A stretch of 64,000 bases of DNA, from NCBI GenBank assembly GCA_041749595.1, contig JBGTBA010000005.1, positions 1 through 64,000 on the forward strand, read 5' to 3'. The position numbers were made by a program, and so were the translations under genes. The notes beneath the pieces are model-generated. The model searched no databases. It saw only the letters and a program-made list of their open reading frames with translations, and was not told the DNA's origin. Numbering within the stretch: position 1 is the first letter of the stretch; each line of letters starts with the position of its first letter. Positions 46,834 through 55,042 of this stretch are shown one piece after another. This DNA is from Aurantibrevibacter sp041749595. GTDB taxonomy: Bacteria > Bacteroidota > Bacteroidia > Flavobacteriales > Flavobacteriaceae.

Positions 46834-47367
46834 TTAGAAAGCATCTTTATCCGAAATGATTTTTAAAAACGTATGTATCCCATCTTTAAAAAAATCGGAA
46901 CAGTCATTCGCAATTTCTTGCGCTCTATCTTTAAACGCATCATCAAAATAGATTTGTATAAGCCTGCGTGCTTCGGTTCTCGAAAAAATGCCTTTAAGCT
47001 CTTTCTTATGAAAGTGGGCATTGGTTTCGTAATCATTTCCCGATGTCACGAATCCGAAAGTTATTTTTTGTAACGCCTCAAAAGCGACGTCCATATTTTC
47101 ATGAAGTACAAAATCCCGTAAAATGGTTAGCTGCACATCGCCAAGCGCATCATCTTCCAAAGCGATAACAGAAGATAACAACGATTTAAAATTATCGGAT
47201 TGCCCGGAAATTCGCGATTTAATCTCGATCCAATGAGCCAGATTTAATGGTGAAACGATGTTTTGGGCTACATCATTTGCGGCCCATTCTGCCCAATCCA
47301 TAGACTCAATTCCTTCTTTCCCGTACGTGTTCAATGCTAAAAATAACGTGTCGACCATGAGGCGCAT
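46834..47367 (-). CDS. Hypothetical protein
   Basis: A 177-residue soluble, mostly helical and acidic protein with no signal peptide or recognised motif. Segments such as LNTYGKEGIESMDWAEWAANDVAQNIVSP and TEARRLIQIYFDDAFKDRAQEIANDCSDFF are compatible with a helical bundle. The frame is open for its whole length and codon use looks like its neighbours, so it is probably a real gene. It lies on the same strand as tonB and the lactonase gene, with about 180 nt of non-coding sequence before tonB. A second ATG nine nt inside is also possible. Confidence 0.65.
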   Translation of the reverse strand: MRLMVDTLFLALNTYGKEGIESMDWAEWAANDVAQNIVSPLNLAHWIEIKSRISGQSDNFKSLLSSVIALEDDALGDVQLTILRDFVLHENMDVAFEALQKITFGFVTSGNDYETNAHFHKKELKGIFSRTEARRLIQIYFDDAFKDRAQEIANDCSDFFKDGIHTFLKIISDKDAF

Positions 47368-47452
47368 TTTTATACTTTATCCTTAAAAACGTTTTGTAAG
47401 GCCAACATCTTACGCAAAACGCCTAAAAAATATGCAAAAGCTATGGTGCTGC

Positions 47453-48607
47453 CTAAAACTGCAAACAAGCTGGCTGCTCCACTGCCATTTCATTGCCGGT
47501 ATATTGTAACAGTCCCGTAACCGGATTTACCCTAAAAACAGTGATGTTATTGGATCTTTGATTGGCCACTAGCAAATGTGTGTCTCCCGGAGCCAGCGTA
47601 AAATTCCGGGGCCAGTCACCGCGGACGGCCTCTGTGCCCAATAGCTCCAAAGTACCGTTTTCCGCAACTTTAAATATGGCAATACTGTTATGACCCCGGT
47701 TGGAAACATAGAGGAATTTTCCATTGGCCGTAATATGGATATCGGCACAAAAACTTTTGTCTGAAAATGATTCGGGCAAAGTACTTAACTTATCTATTTT
47801 TTGAAAGATTCCGGTAGTTGTATCTATATGGGCAGAAACGACGGTACTGGACAATTCGTTCACCACAAAGACCAAATCCTTATTGGGATGAAAAACAAGG
47901 TGGCGCGGTCCATCGCCCTTATCCAACTGCAAGGCAATCTGCGCATTTCCCAAATTACCTTCGGTATCTATGGGATACGACAGCACTTGATCTATACCCA
48001 GATCTACAACGTAAAGATAGCTCCCTTGGATACTAAATGCCGCAAAATGGGCATGTGGCGATTCCTGATTGGGTTTTACGGAACCATCGCCCTTATGCTG
48101 TCTTACCTGTGGTGCGCCGCTAAAATTCGCTTCTTCATCCACATGATAAACCACCACATTTCCCGAAGAATAGTTGGCTGCGGCCACGAAACGCTCACTT
48201 GGGTCAAGGGCAATATAGCATGGATGTTCGCCTTCACTAGAGGTTTGTTCAATTAAATTTAAATGGGTCCTATCTTGGTTCCATGCAAAAGAAGATAGTG
48301 CGCCGGGCTTGGTTTCATTTACGGCGTAAACAATGTCCCGATCTTTTGAAATTTGCAAATAAGATGGGTTTTCCGTGGATGCCACCAATTCCAAATCGGT
48401 AAGGGCAGCCGTTTCGGGATTAAATTGCAGTTTGTAAATACCTTTGCTGTTTTCCCCCGTATAGGTTCCTACCAAAAGTTCTATGGTTTCCTTCTTTGTG
48501 ATCTCCTTAGTTTCCGGATTATTTTGGGTTACTCTTTGCGTCTGCTTGCAACCGAGTACTGCAATGCCAATTAAAATAAGGGATAGGCATGTAAATTTGT
48601 GTTTCAT
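47453..48607 (-). CDS. Lactonase-family lipoprotein (6-phosphogluconolactonase-like)
   Basis: A 384-residue seven-bladed beta-propeller of the YbhE/Pgl lactonase family. It begins with a lipoprotein signal (Cys20, VLGC), so unlike cytoplasmic Pgl it is exported. Motifs include LLVGTYTGENSKGIYKLQFNPET, YAVNETKPGALSSFAW, SPHAHFAAFSIQGSYLYVVDLGIDQVLSYPID, GDGPRHLVFHPNKDLVFVVNELSSTV, and FLYVSNRGHNSIAIFKV. An exported lactonase would open sugar lactones such as gluconolactone. The divergent gene, 222 nt away, encodes a GntP-type gluconate transporter, which would take up the product. Confidence 0.88.
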   Translation of the reverse strand: MKHKFTCLSLILIGIAVLGCKQTQRVTQNNPETKEITKKETIELLVGTYTGENSKGIYKLQFNPETAALTDLELVASTENPSYLQISKDRDIVYAVNETKPGALSSFAWNQDRTHLNLIEQTSSEGEHPCYIALDPSERFVAAANYSSGNVVVYHVDEEANFSGAPQVRQHKGDGSVKPNQESPHAHFAAFSIQGSYLYVVDLGIDQVLSYPIDTEGNLGNAQIALQLDKGDGPRHLVFHPNKDLVFVVNELSSTVVSAHIDTTTGIFQKIDKLSTLPESFSDKSFCADIHITANGKFLYVSNRGHNSIAIFKVAENGTLELLGTEAVRGDWPRNFTLAPGDTHLLVANQRSNNITVFRVNPVTGLLQYTGNEMAVEQPACLQF

Positions 48608-48829
48608 TTTACAACAGGGTTTATACCGCTAATATAGTATTTAACATGAATTAAAAAACGAGCTTAGGCTAAATTTTGATTTCGATTTTAGGCAATCAGG
48701 TTTTTTGATATCAAATGCTTTTATGATTGTCTGGGATAAAACTGCATCGCACAACACAAATAAAGCTTTGGTGCGGACAAAAAAATGTATATTTAAACCG
48801 ATGTAAACCAAAAAACCCCATTCTACAGT

Positions 48830-50146
48830 ATGCCACTTGTGATTGTTATCGTTGGAATTGTTCTGCTATTTATCCTCATTGCCAAATTTAAATTAAACGC
48901 CTTTATCTCCTTTATCATTGTCTCACTTTTGGTAGGCATCGCTGAAGGGATGGAGTTAAAAAACGTTGTAACTGCCATCCAAAAAGGCATTGGGGGCACT
49001 CTTGGCGAACTGGTCCTTATCCTAGGTCTTGGTGCCATGTTGGGCAAGTTGGTCGCCGATAGTGGTGCCGCCCAACGGATTACCACCGAATTGGTGGCCA
49101 AATTTGGCGTTAAAAACATTCAATGGGCCTTGGTCCTTACGGGATTTATCGTGGGTATTCCCATGTTTTATTCGGTAGGCTTCGTAATCCTGATTCCGTT
49201 GGTATTTACCATTGCGGTTTCCACCGGGCTCCCCCTATTGTATGTAGGCCTGCCTATGCTCGCCTCCTTATCCGTAACCCATGGGTATCTTCCTCCGCAT
49301 CCCGCCCCCACGGGCATTGCCATTATGTTCGGTGCCGATATTGGCAAAACCATGCTTTATGGCATGCTAATCGCCATTCCGGCTATTATTGTTGCCGGTC
49401 CCCTTTTTTCGAGAACCATTAAAAATGTGACCGCAACGCCTTTAAAGGAATTCATCAACCCCAAGATTTTAACCGATGCCGAAATGCCCGGTACCGGTAT
49501 AAGTATCTTTAGTGCCTTATTGCCCATTATCCTCATCGGGATTTCTTCCGTGGCCGACCATTTGCTGCCGGATGCGTTCCCCGGAAAAAAAGTGATCGTT
49601 TTTATGGGAGAGCCTGCCATTGCCATGCTTATCGCCGTATTGGTCGCCATTTTCACACTGGGCCTGGCGCAAAGGAAGAAAATGGACGAGGTCATGGATT
49701 CTGTGGGGAGTGCTGTCTCAGGAATCACTATGGTGCTATTAATCATCTCCGGGGCCGGGGCCTTAAAACAGGTTTTGGTAGATAGCGGCGTAAGCGGTTA
49801 TATCGCCGATTTATTGAAGGACTCTTCCTTTTCTCCTTTGCTTCTTGCCTGGTTGGTGGCTACGGTTATCCGGGTCTGTGTGGGTTCGGCCACCGTAGCC
49901 GGATTGACTACTGCCGGTATTGTGTTGCCACTAGTAACAGGAGGTGCGGCCAATAAAGAACTCATGGTGCTTGCCATTGGCTCTGGAAGTTTAATGTTGT
50001 CCCATGTAAACGATAGTGGTTTTTGGCTGTTCAAAGAATACTTTAACCTTTCCGTAAAAGACACCCTTAAAACCTGGACCGTGATGGAAACAACCGTTGG
50101 CACCATGGGCCTGATCGGTGTTTTACTATTAAATACATTCGTGTGA
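48830..50146 (+). CDS. GntP-family gluconate/organic acid transporter
   Basis: A 438-residue inner-membrane protein with about 12 hydrophobic segments. The GntP-type signature is clear in LGLGAMLGKLVADSGAAQRIT, GIPMFYSVGFVILIPLVFTIA, SVTHGYLPPHPAPTGIA and LMLSHVNDSGFWLFKEYF. Family members import gluconate or related sugar acids with protons. It is divergent from an exported lactonase gene, which would produce such acids. The substrate is inferred from this context. The intergenic region of 222 nt holds only a near-miss -7 box (TATATTTA at 48788). Confidence 0.92.
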   Translation: MPLVIVIVGIVLLFILIAKFKLNAFISFIIVSLLVGIAEGMELKNVVTAIQKGIGGTLGELVLILGLGAMLGKLVADSGAAQRITTELVAKFGVKNIQWALVLTGFIVGIPMFYSVGFVILIPLVFTIAVSTGLPLLYVGLPMLASLSVTHGYLPPHPAPTGIAIMFGADIGKTMLYGMLIAIPAIIVAGPLFSRTIKNVTATPLKEFINPKILTDAEMPGTGISIFSALLPIILIGISSVADHLLPDAFPGKKVIVFMGEPAIAMLIAVLVAIFTLGLAQRKKMDEVMDSVGSAVSGITMVLLIISGAGALKQVLVDSGVSGYIADLLKDSSFSPLLLAWLVATVIRVCVGSATVAGLTTAGIVLPLVTGGAANKELMVLAIGSGSLMLSHVNDSGFWLFKEYFNLSVKDTLKTWTVMETTVGTMGLIGVLLLNTFV

Positions 50147-50245
50147 TCTGATAAAAAATGAACGATACACCTTCAAAAATAATCCAAAAACAGCCCTAAT
50201 GTATTTAAATTCCCGTCCTCACGGGAAAATGATACCTAATATAAA

Positions 50246-50276
50246 TTGCCGACATCAATACAACATATTATCTTTG
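50246..50276 (+). promoter_or_regulatory. Bacteroidota-type promoter for thrS operon
   Basis: TTG at 50246-50248, a 20-nt spacer, then TATCTTTG at 50269-50276, an exact match to the -33/-7 consensus. The expected start point, near 50283, is 18 nt upstream of the thrS ATG at 50301, which supports that ATG against the earlier one at 50199. Confidence 0.75.
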
Positions 50277-50300
50277 CACACCTATTGCCAGAAAAGAAGC

Positions 50301-52241
50301 ATGATAAACATTACATTACCCGACGGGACTATAAAGAAATACGAAAGTGGTAGTACGCCCATGGACATCGCCAAAAGTATTAGCGAAGGCTTGGCCAGAA
50401 ATGCTATTTCCGCCAAATACAACGGCACTACGGTCGAAACTACAACACCTTTATGGCAAGATGGTCCGTTGGTCTTGTTTACCTGGAACGATCCAGAGGG
50501 TAAAAAAGCGTTTTGGCATTCCACATCGCACGTAGTTGCACAGGTTCTGGAAGAAAAATATCCCGGGGTAAAGCTTACCATAGGTCCCGCTATAGATAAT
50601 GGGTTTTATTATGATGTTGATTTGGGGAGTACTACAATTTCCGAAAAAGACTTTCCGGAAATCGAAAAGAGAGTACTGGAAATTGCACATGCCAAGCACG
50701 AGTTTAAAATGCGCCCCGCTTCCAAAGCAGAGGCGCTTGCCTTATACAAGTCCCAAGGCAATGAATATAAAATAGAGCTTATTGAAAACCTAGAGGATGG
50801 TACCATTACATTCTGCGACCATGATACTTTTACAGATCTCTGTAGAGGGGGCCATCTTCCCGGCACCGGTTTTATTAAGGCGATTAAAATATTGAGTGTG
50901 GCCGGTGCCTACTGGAGGGGCGACGAAAAAAACAAACAGCTCACCCGCATTTACGGCATTTCCTTTCCCAAACAAAAAGAACTGACCGACTATCTGGAAC
51001 TTTTAGAGGAAGCCAAGAAAAGGGACCACCGAAAATTGGGAAAAGAATTGGAACTCTTTACCTTTTCCCAAAAGGTTGGACAGGGGTTGCCCCTATGGCT
51101 GCCAAAGGGTGCGGCCTTAAGGGAACGATTGGAGCAATTCCTAAAAAAAGCACAGAAGAAAGCAGGGTACGAAATGGTGGTTACCCCCCATATTGGGCAG
51201 AAGGAATTATATGTTACTTCCGGACACTACGCCAAATATGGGGCAGATAGTTTTCAGCCTATAAAAACCCCTAAGGAAGATGAGGAATTCTTGCTAAAAC
51301 CAATGAACTGCCCGCACCATTGTGAAATTTATAAAGCAAAACCTTTCAGTTACAAAGATCTTCCAAAGCGCTTTGCAGAATTTGGAACCGTATATAGATA
51401 CGAGCAAAGTGGTGAACTCCATGGATTAACAAGGGTTAGGGGTTTCACCCAGGATGATGCCCATATTTTCTGTACCCAACAGCAATTGGATCAGGAATTT
51501 AAAAATGTGATCGATTTATCGCTTTATGTTTTGGGCTCCTTGGGATTCGATCATTTCACCGCCCAAGTTTCCGTACGGGATCTGGAGAAACCTGAAAAAT
51601 ATATCGGTTCCATTGAAAATTGGGAAAAAGCTGAAAATGCCATCATAAATGCCGCCAAGGAAAAAGGATTGAATTATACCATAGTACCCGGAGAAGCGGC
51701 ATTTTATGGACCAAAGCTGGACTTTATGGTGAAAGATGCATTGGGCCGGAATTGGCAATTGGGAACCATTCAGGTAGATTATAACCTTCCGGAACGATTT
51801 GACCTAACCTATAAAGGTAGTGATAATGAATTGCACAGACCGGTTATGATTCATCGGGCTCCTTTTGGCAGCATGGAACGATTTATTGCGCTTTTACTGG
51901 AACATACGGGTGGTAATTTTCCCTTATGGTTGATTCCGGAACAAGCCATCATCTTGCCCGTAAGTGAGAAACATGAAAAATATGCCGAAAAAGTTTTAAA
52001 TTCACTGGAAAATAACGAAATTCGCGCCCTCCTAGATCGGAGGAACGAAACCGTAGGCAAAAAAATCCGAGAGGCCGAAATGAACAAAATTCCTTTTATG
52101 ATTATCGTAGGGGAAAACGAAGAACTGGAGAACACCATTTCTGTGCGCAAACATGGTGGCGCAGATTTAGGCCCCATATCCGTAAATGAATTTATCCACT
52201 TGGTTTCCAACGAAATAAATAGTACCTTAAAGTCGTTCTAA
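50301..52241 (+). CDS. thrS: Threonine-tRNA ligase
   Basis: A 646-residue synthetase charging tRNA-Thr. It has an N-terminal TGS domain (MINITLPDGTIKKYE), an editing domain with HSTSHVVAQVL and CRGGHLPGTG, the class II catalytic core (KPMNCPHHCEIY with zinc Cys, FGTVYRYEQSGELHGLTRVRGFTQDDAHIFC, MIHRAPFGSMERFIALLLEHTGG), and an anticodon-binding domain (WLIPEQAIILPVSEKHEKYA). The open frame reaches back to 50199, but a canonical promoter overlaps that extension and the TGS domain begins at 50301, so the internal ATG is correct. It heads thrS-infC-rpmI-rplT. Confidence 0.97.
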   Translation: MINITLPDGTIKKYESGSTPMDIAKSISEGLARNAISAKYNGTTVETTTPLWQDGPLVLFTWNDPEGKKAFWHSTSHVVAQVLEEKYPGVKLTIGPAIDNGFYYDVDLGSTTISEKDFPEIEKRVLEIAHAKHEFKMRPASKAEALALYKSQGNEYKIELIENLEDGTITFCDHDTFTDLCRGGHLPGTGFIKAIKILSVAGAYWRGDEKNKQLTRIYGISFPKQKELTDYLELLEEAKKRDHRKLGKELELFTFSQKVGQGLPLWLPKGAALRERLEQFLKKAQKKAGYEMVVTPHIGQKELYVTSGHYAKYGADSFQPIKTPKEDEEFLLKPMNCPHHCEIYKAKPFSYKDLPKRFAEFGTVYRYEQSGELHGLTRVRGFTQDDAHIFCTQQQLDQEFKNVIDLSLYVLGSLGFDHFTAQVSVRDLEKPEKYIGSIENWEKAENAIINAAKEKGLNYTIVPGEAAFYGPKLDFMVKDALGRNWQLGTIQVDYNLPERFDLTYKGSDNELHRPVMIHRAPFGSMERFIALLLEHTGGNFPLWLIPEQAIILPVSEKHEKYAEKVLNSLENNEIRALLDRRNETVGKKIREAEMNKIPFMIIVGENEELENTISVRKHGGADLGPISVNEFIHLVSNEINSTLKSF

Positions 52242-52269
52242 AAATAATGTTTAACTAAAATACAAGGCC

Positions 52270-52824
52270 ATAGCAATACGAAAAAGATTCAAACCTCAAC
52301 CGAGGAGGGAAAATAAAAATCCCCATAATATCAATGAAAAAATCATATCACCCAATGTTAGGCTGGTAGGCGACAATGTTGAAGTGGGAGTTTATTCGTT
52401 TAAGGATGCCATAACAAAAGCCGAAGAACTGGAATTGGATTTGGTGGAGATTTCCCCAAACGCCGATCCACCAGTATGTAAGATAATCGATTACAAAAAG
52501 TTTCTTTACGAACAGAAGAAACGGGAGAAGGTAATGAAAGCCAAAGCCACCAAGGTAATCGTTAAAGAAATTAGGTTTGGCCCGCAAACAGATGACCATG
52601 ATTATGATTTTAAAAAGAAACATGCAGAAAAGTTTTTAAAAGACGGCGCAAAGCTTAAAGCCTACGTTTTCTTTAAGGGACGCTCCATAGTTTACAAGGA
52701 CCAAGGTGAGATTTTATTGTTGAAACTTGCCCAAGAGTTGGAAGAATTGGGAAAAGTGGAGCAAATGCCAAAACTGGAAGGAAAGAGAATGACCATGTTC
52801 ATTACCCCGAAACCAAAGAAATAA
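52270..52824 (+). CDS. infC: Translation initiation factor IF-3, non-canonical start
   Basis: IF-3 binds the 30S subunit, checks start codons and prevents early subunit joining. From 52270 the frame encodes IAIRKRFKPQPRRENKNPHN, then INEKIISPNVRLVGDNVEVGVY, DLVEISPNADPPVCKIIDYKKF, and the C-terminal domain to VEQMPKLEGKRMTMFITPKPKK, 184 residues in all. The frame has a stop at 52252 and no ATG, GTG or TTG before the conserved N-terminal domain. The first canonical-type codon, GTG at 52384, lies inside that domain. ATA at 52270 is the likely start; ATA at 52276 is an alternative. IF-3 genes elsewhere use AUU-type starts for self-control. Confidence 0.9.
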   Translation: MAIRKRFKPQPRRENKNPHNINEKIISPNVRLVGDNVEVGVYSFKDAITKAEELELDLVEISPNADPPVCKIIDYKKFLYEQKKREKVMKAKATKVIVKEIRFGPQTDDHDYDFKKKHAEKFLKDGAKLKAYVFFKGRSIVYKDQGEILLLKLAQELEELGKVEQMPKLEGKRMTMFITPKPKK

Positions 52825-52921
52825 ATTTTAAGCTATATAATATATAATAACCGTTCCCTTTAAATTAAAACATGAAGGTAACTATAAGATAGTGAGTGAG
52901 ATAAACCATAAATAGGAAAAA

Positions 52922-53119
52922 ATGCCTAAAATGAAAACAAAATCCAGTGCCAAAAAGCGTTTTAAGCTTACAGGTACAGGTAAAATTAAAAGAAAGCACG
53001 CTTACAAAAGCCATATTCTAACGAAGAAGTCCAATAAGCGCAAACTAAGGTTAACCCACTCTACACTCGTGCACGAGTCGGATGTTAACAGTGTAAAAGA
53101 ACAATTACGATTAAAATAA
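52922..53119 (+). CDS. rpmI: Large subunit ribosomal protein bL35
   Basis: A 65-residue basic protein of the 50S subunit, full length for the family, with MPKMKTKSSAKKRFKLTGTGKIKRKHAYKSHIL and the conserved LTKKSNKRKLRL. It lies between infC and rplT, the conserved order. The leader is 97 nt from the infC stop. Confidence 0.97.
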   Translation: MPKMKTKSSAKKRFKLTGTGKIKRKHAYKSHILTKKSNKRKLRLTHSTLVHESDVNSVKEQLRLK

Positions 53120-53169
53120 TCGGTTCTTTAAGGTAATTTAGTATTAACCCTGGAGTTAGGCAATAAAAA

Positions 53170-53193
53170 GAGTTAAAAGGGACGAGTTAAAAG
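53170..53193 (+). repeat. Two-copy direct repeat between rpmI and rplT
   Basis: GAGTTAAAAG occurs at 53170-53179 and again at 53184-53193 in an otherwise A+T-rich 152-nt spacer. It could be a remnant of a simple-repeat tract; no function is seen. Confidence 0.4.
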
Positions 53194-53271
53194 TTATAAG
53201 TTTTAAATAAGACGTACAACCAGAGACAAAAAATTAAATTGACCGCCTACTACAAAAAAAAATAAAAATTT

Positions 53272-53616
53272 ATGCCAAGATCAGTAAATTCAGTTGCTTC
53301 AAGAGCTCGCAGAAAAAAAGTCATGAAACAGGCCAAAGGTTTCTTTGGAAGACGTAAAAATGTTTGGACGGTTGCCAAAAATGCAGTCGAAAAAGCAATG
53401 TTGTACGCCTATAGGGACCGTAGGACCAAGAAAAGGAATTTCCGCTCCTTATGGATTACCCGTATCAATGCGGGAGCCAGATTACATGGACTGTCTTATT
53501 CCCAATTCATGGGAAAGATAAAATCCGGTAATATAAAGCTTAACCGTAAGGTTTTGGCCGATTTGGCCATGAACCATCCTGTGGCTTTTAAGGCTATTGT
53601 CGACAAAATAAAATAG
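53272..53616 (+). CDS. rplT: Large subunit ribosomal protein bL20
   Basis: A 114-residue basic protein that binds 23S rRNA early in 50S assembly. The family sequence is clear in RSVNSVASRARRKKVMKQAKGFFGRRKNVWTVAKNAVEKAM and SLWITRINAGARLHGLSYSQFM. It is the last gene of the thrS-infC-rpmI-rplT unit and is followed by a strong terminator. Confidence 0.97.
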   Translation: MPRSVNSVASRARRKKVMKQAKGFFGRRKNVWTVAKNAVEKAMLYAYRDRRTKKRNFRSLWITRINAGARLHGLSYSQFMGKIKSGNIKLNRKVLADLAMNHPVAFKAIVDKIK

Positions 53617-53639
53617 ACTAACAAACGTATCTCACTTAT

Positions 53640-53671
53640 AAAAGGCCGGTTCTAACGAATCGGTCTTTTTT
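53640..53671 (+). terminator. Rho-independent terminator after rplT
   Basis: AAAAGGCCGGTTC pairs with GAATCGGTCTTTT through 13 positions (two G-T wobbles) around a TAAC loop, followed by Ts. It ends the ribosomal-protein operon 24 nt after the rplT stop. Confidence 0.88.
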
Positions 53672-53687
53672 ATGCCCTAACGCCGCC

Positions 53688-54119
53688 CTATGCCGTTATA
53701 GCACCATAAACCGTAACCACAAGGTTTCTCCCAGAAGCATAGTTGCGGTGCTCGCAAAGGTATATCCCCTGCCAAATACCCATATTGAGCTTTCCATTGG
53801 TAATAGGAATTTGTACGGATGCCCCCAATAGGGAAGCCTTTAAATGGGAAGTTGTATCGTCCGGGCCTTCCGGGGTATGTTTGTAGTACGTCGCATTTTC
53901 GGGTACGAGAACATTCATGTGACTTTCAAAATCCATTCGAACCGTGGGGTCGGCATTCTCATTAATGGTTAAACTTGCTGAGGTATGTTTTATAAATACC
54001 GTAAGTATTCCCACTTCGATTGTTTTCAACTCTGGAATACTCTGTAAAACAATATCGGTAATTATATGGTAGCCCCGTTTATAGGGCAACAATCTTATCT
54101 CTTTTTGGTAAAACACCAT
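53688..54119 (-). CDS. YjbQ/UPF0047-family protein (secondary thiamine-phosphate synthase)
   Basis: A 143-residue protein of the YjbQ family, full length. The hallmark segments are FIKHTSASLTINENADPTVRMDFE and LKASLLGASVQIPITNGKLNMGIWQGIYLCEHRN, with conserved His and Glu residues. Some members show weak thiamine-phosphate synthase activity, but the cellular role is unclear. It converges on rplT, with the terminator between them. Confidence 0.92.
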   Translation of the reverse strand: MVFYQKEIRLLPYKRGYHIITDIVLQSIPELKTIEVGILTVFIKHTSASLTINENADPTVRMDFESHMNVLVPENATYYKHTPEGPDDTTSHLKASLLGASVQIPITNGKLNMGIWQGIYLCEHRNYASGRNLVVTVYGAITA

Positions 54120-54238
54120 AGTGCGGTATTTAAAATAGTCCTCGTGGCTTTATCCCATCTAAGATACTATAAACTTTAGCCAACCGCACCCCAATATTCA
54201 ATCATAACAAATACCTTTACGGCTTTAATTAAAATGAA

Positions 54239-55042
54239 ATGGATCTGTCGAAAATAAAATTGGTAGTAAGCGACATGGATGGCACCCTACTAAATTCCAA
54301 CCATGAGGTTAGTCCAAGGTTCTTCCAACTTTTCCAAGAACTAAAAAAAAGAAATATTTTGTTCGTCGCCGCCAGCGGAAGGCAATACAACAGTATATTG
54401 GATAAGTTAGGACCCATAAAGGACGACATCATTATCATCGCCGAGAATGGAGGGTTTGCCATGCGTAGGGATGAGGAACTATTGTCCACCCCATTAAATC
54501 CCATGCATATCAAAAAATTATTGGAAATCTTACAGAATATTGACGGTGCCCACTCCGTGCTATGTAGCAAATACAATGCTTTTTTAACGGATAGATCCCC
54601 TGAGTTCGTTACTAAATTAAAGGAATATTATACCGAATTCACCATTCTGGACGATCTGGCACAATGTGATGGCGAAATCGTAAAAATAGCAACCTATCAC
54701 TTCAAAAGCTCGGAAAAATACCTCTATCCGTCCGTTCAACAATTAGAGAAAGAACTAAAAGTAAAGGTCTCCGGTGAAAACTGGATGGATATTTCCGATG
54801 TGAACGCCCATAAAGGCTTTGCGCTACAGAAAATACAAAATCTTTATGGTATTTCCCCATCGGAAACCTTGGTCTTTGGCGATTACAACAATGATCTGGA
54901 AATGTTGGCGTTGGCCCATTTTAGTTTTGCCATGGAAAATGCCCATCCCAATGTGCTGAAAGCGGCCAATTATACTACACGGAGCAATGACGATTTTGGT
55001 GTGGAACGGGTTTTGGAAAATTTAATAGCCAATGACAGCTAA
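54239..55042 (+). CDS. Cof-type HAD-superfamily phosphatase
   Basis: A 267-residue HAD hydrolase of the Cof type. It has DMDGTLLNSNHEVS at the N-terminus (nucleophile Asp), AASGRQYNSI as motif II, and LVFGDYNNDLEMLALAHFSFAMENAHP as motif IV. The large cap domain between is typical of phosphatases acting on sugar phosphates or flavin nucleotides, and the exact substrate is unknown. The end overlaps the convergent gene by four bases. The chosen ATG is the third of two close ATG-like options; the one at 54234 is in another frame. Confidence 0.88.
   Translation: MDLSKIKLVVSDMDGTLLNSNHEVSPRFFQLFQELKKRNILFVAASGRQYNSILDKLGPIKDDIIIIAENGGFAMRRDEELLSTPLNPMHIKKLLEILQNIDGAHSVLCSKYNAFLTDRSPEFVTKLKEYYTEFTILDDLAQCDGEIVKIATYHFKSSEKYLYPSVQQLEKELKVKVSGENWMDISDVNAHKGFALQKIQNLYGISPSETLVFGDYNNDLEMLALAHFSFAMENAHPNVLKAANYTTRSNDDFGVERVLENLIANDS

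Noticed and set aside
47801..48256. 151-codon open frame on the plus strand
   Set aside because: It is antisense to the lactonase gene, whose propeller motifs continue through it.
50199..50300. Upstream extension of thrS to an ATG at 50199
   Set aside because: A canonical promoter at 50246-50276 overlaps it, and the TGS domain starts at 50301.
52384..52824. Short infC starting at GTG 52384
   Set aside because: It would delete most of the conserved IF-3 N-terminal domain that is encoded in frame upstream.
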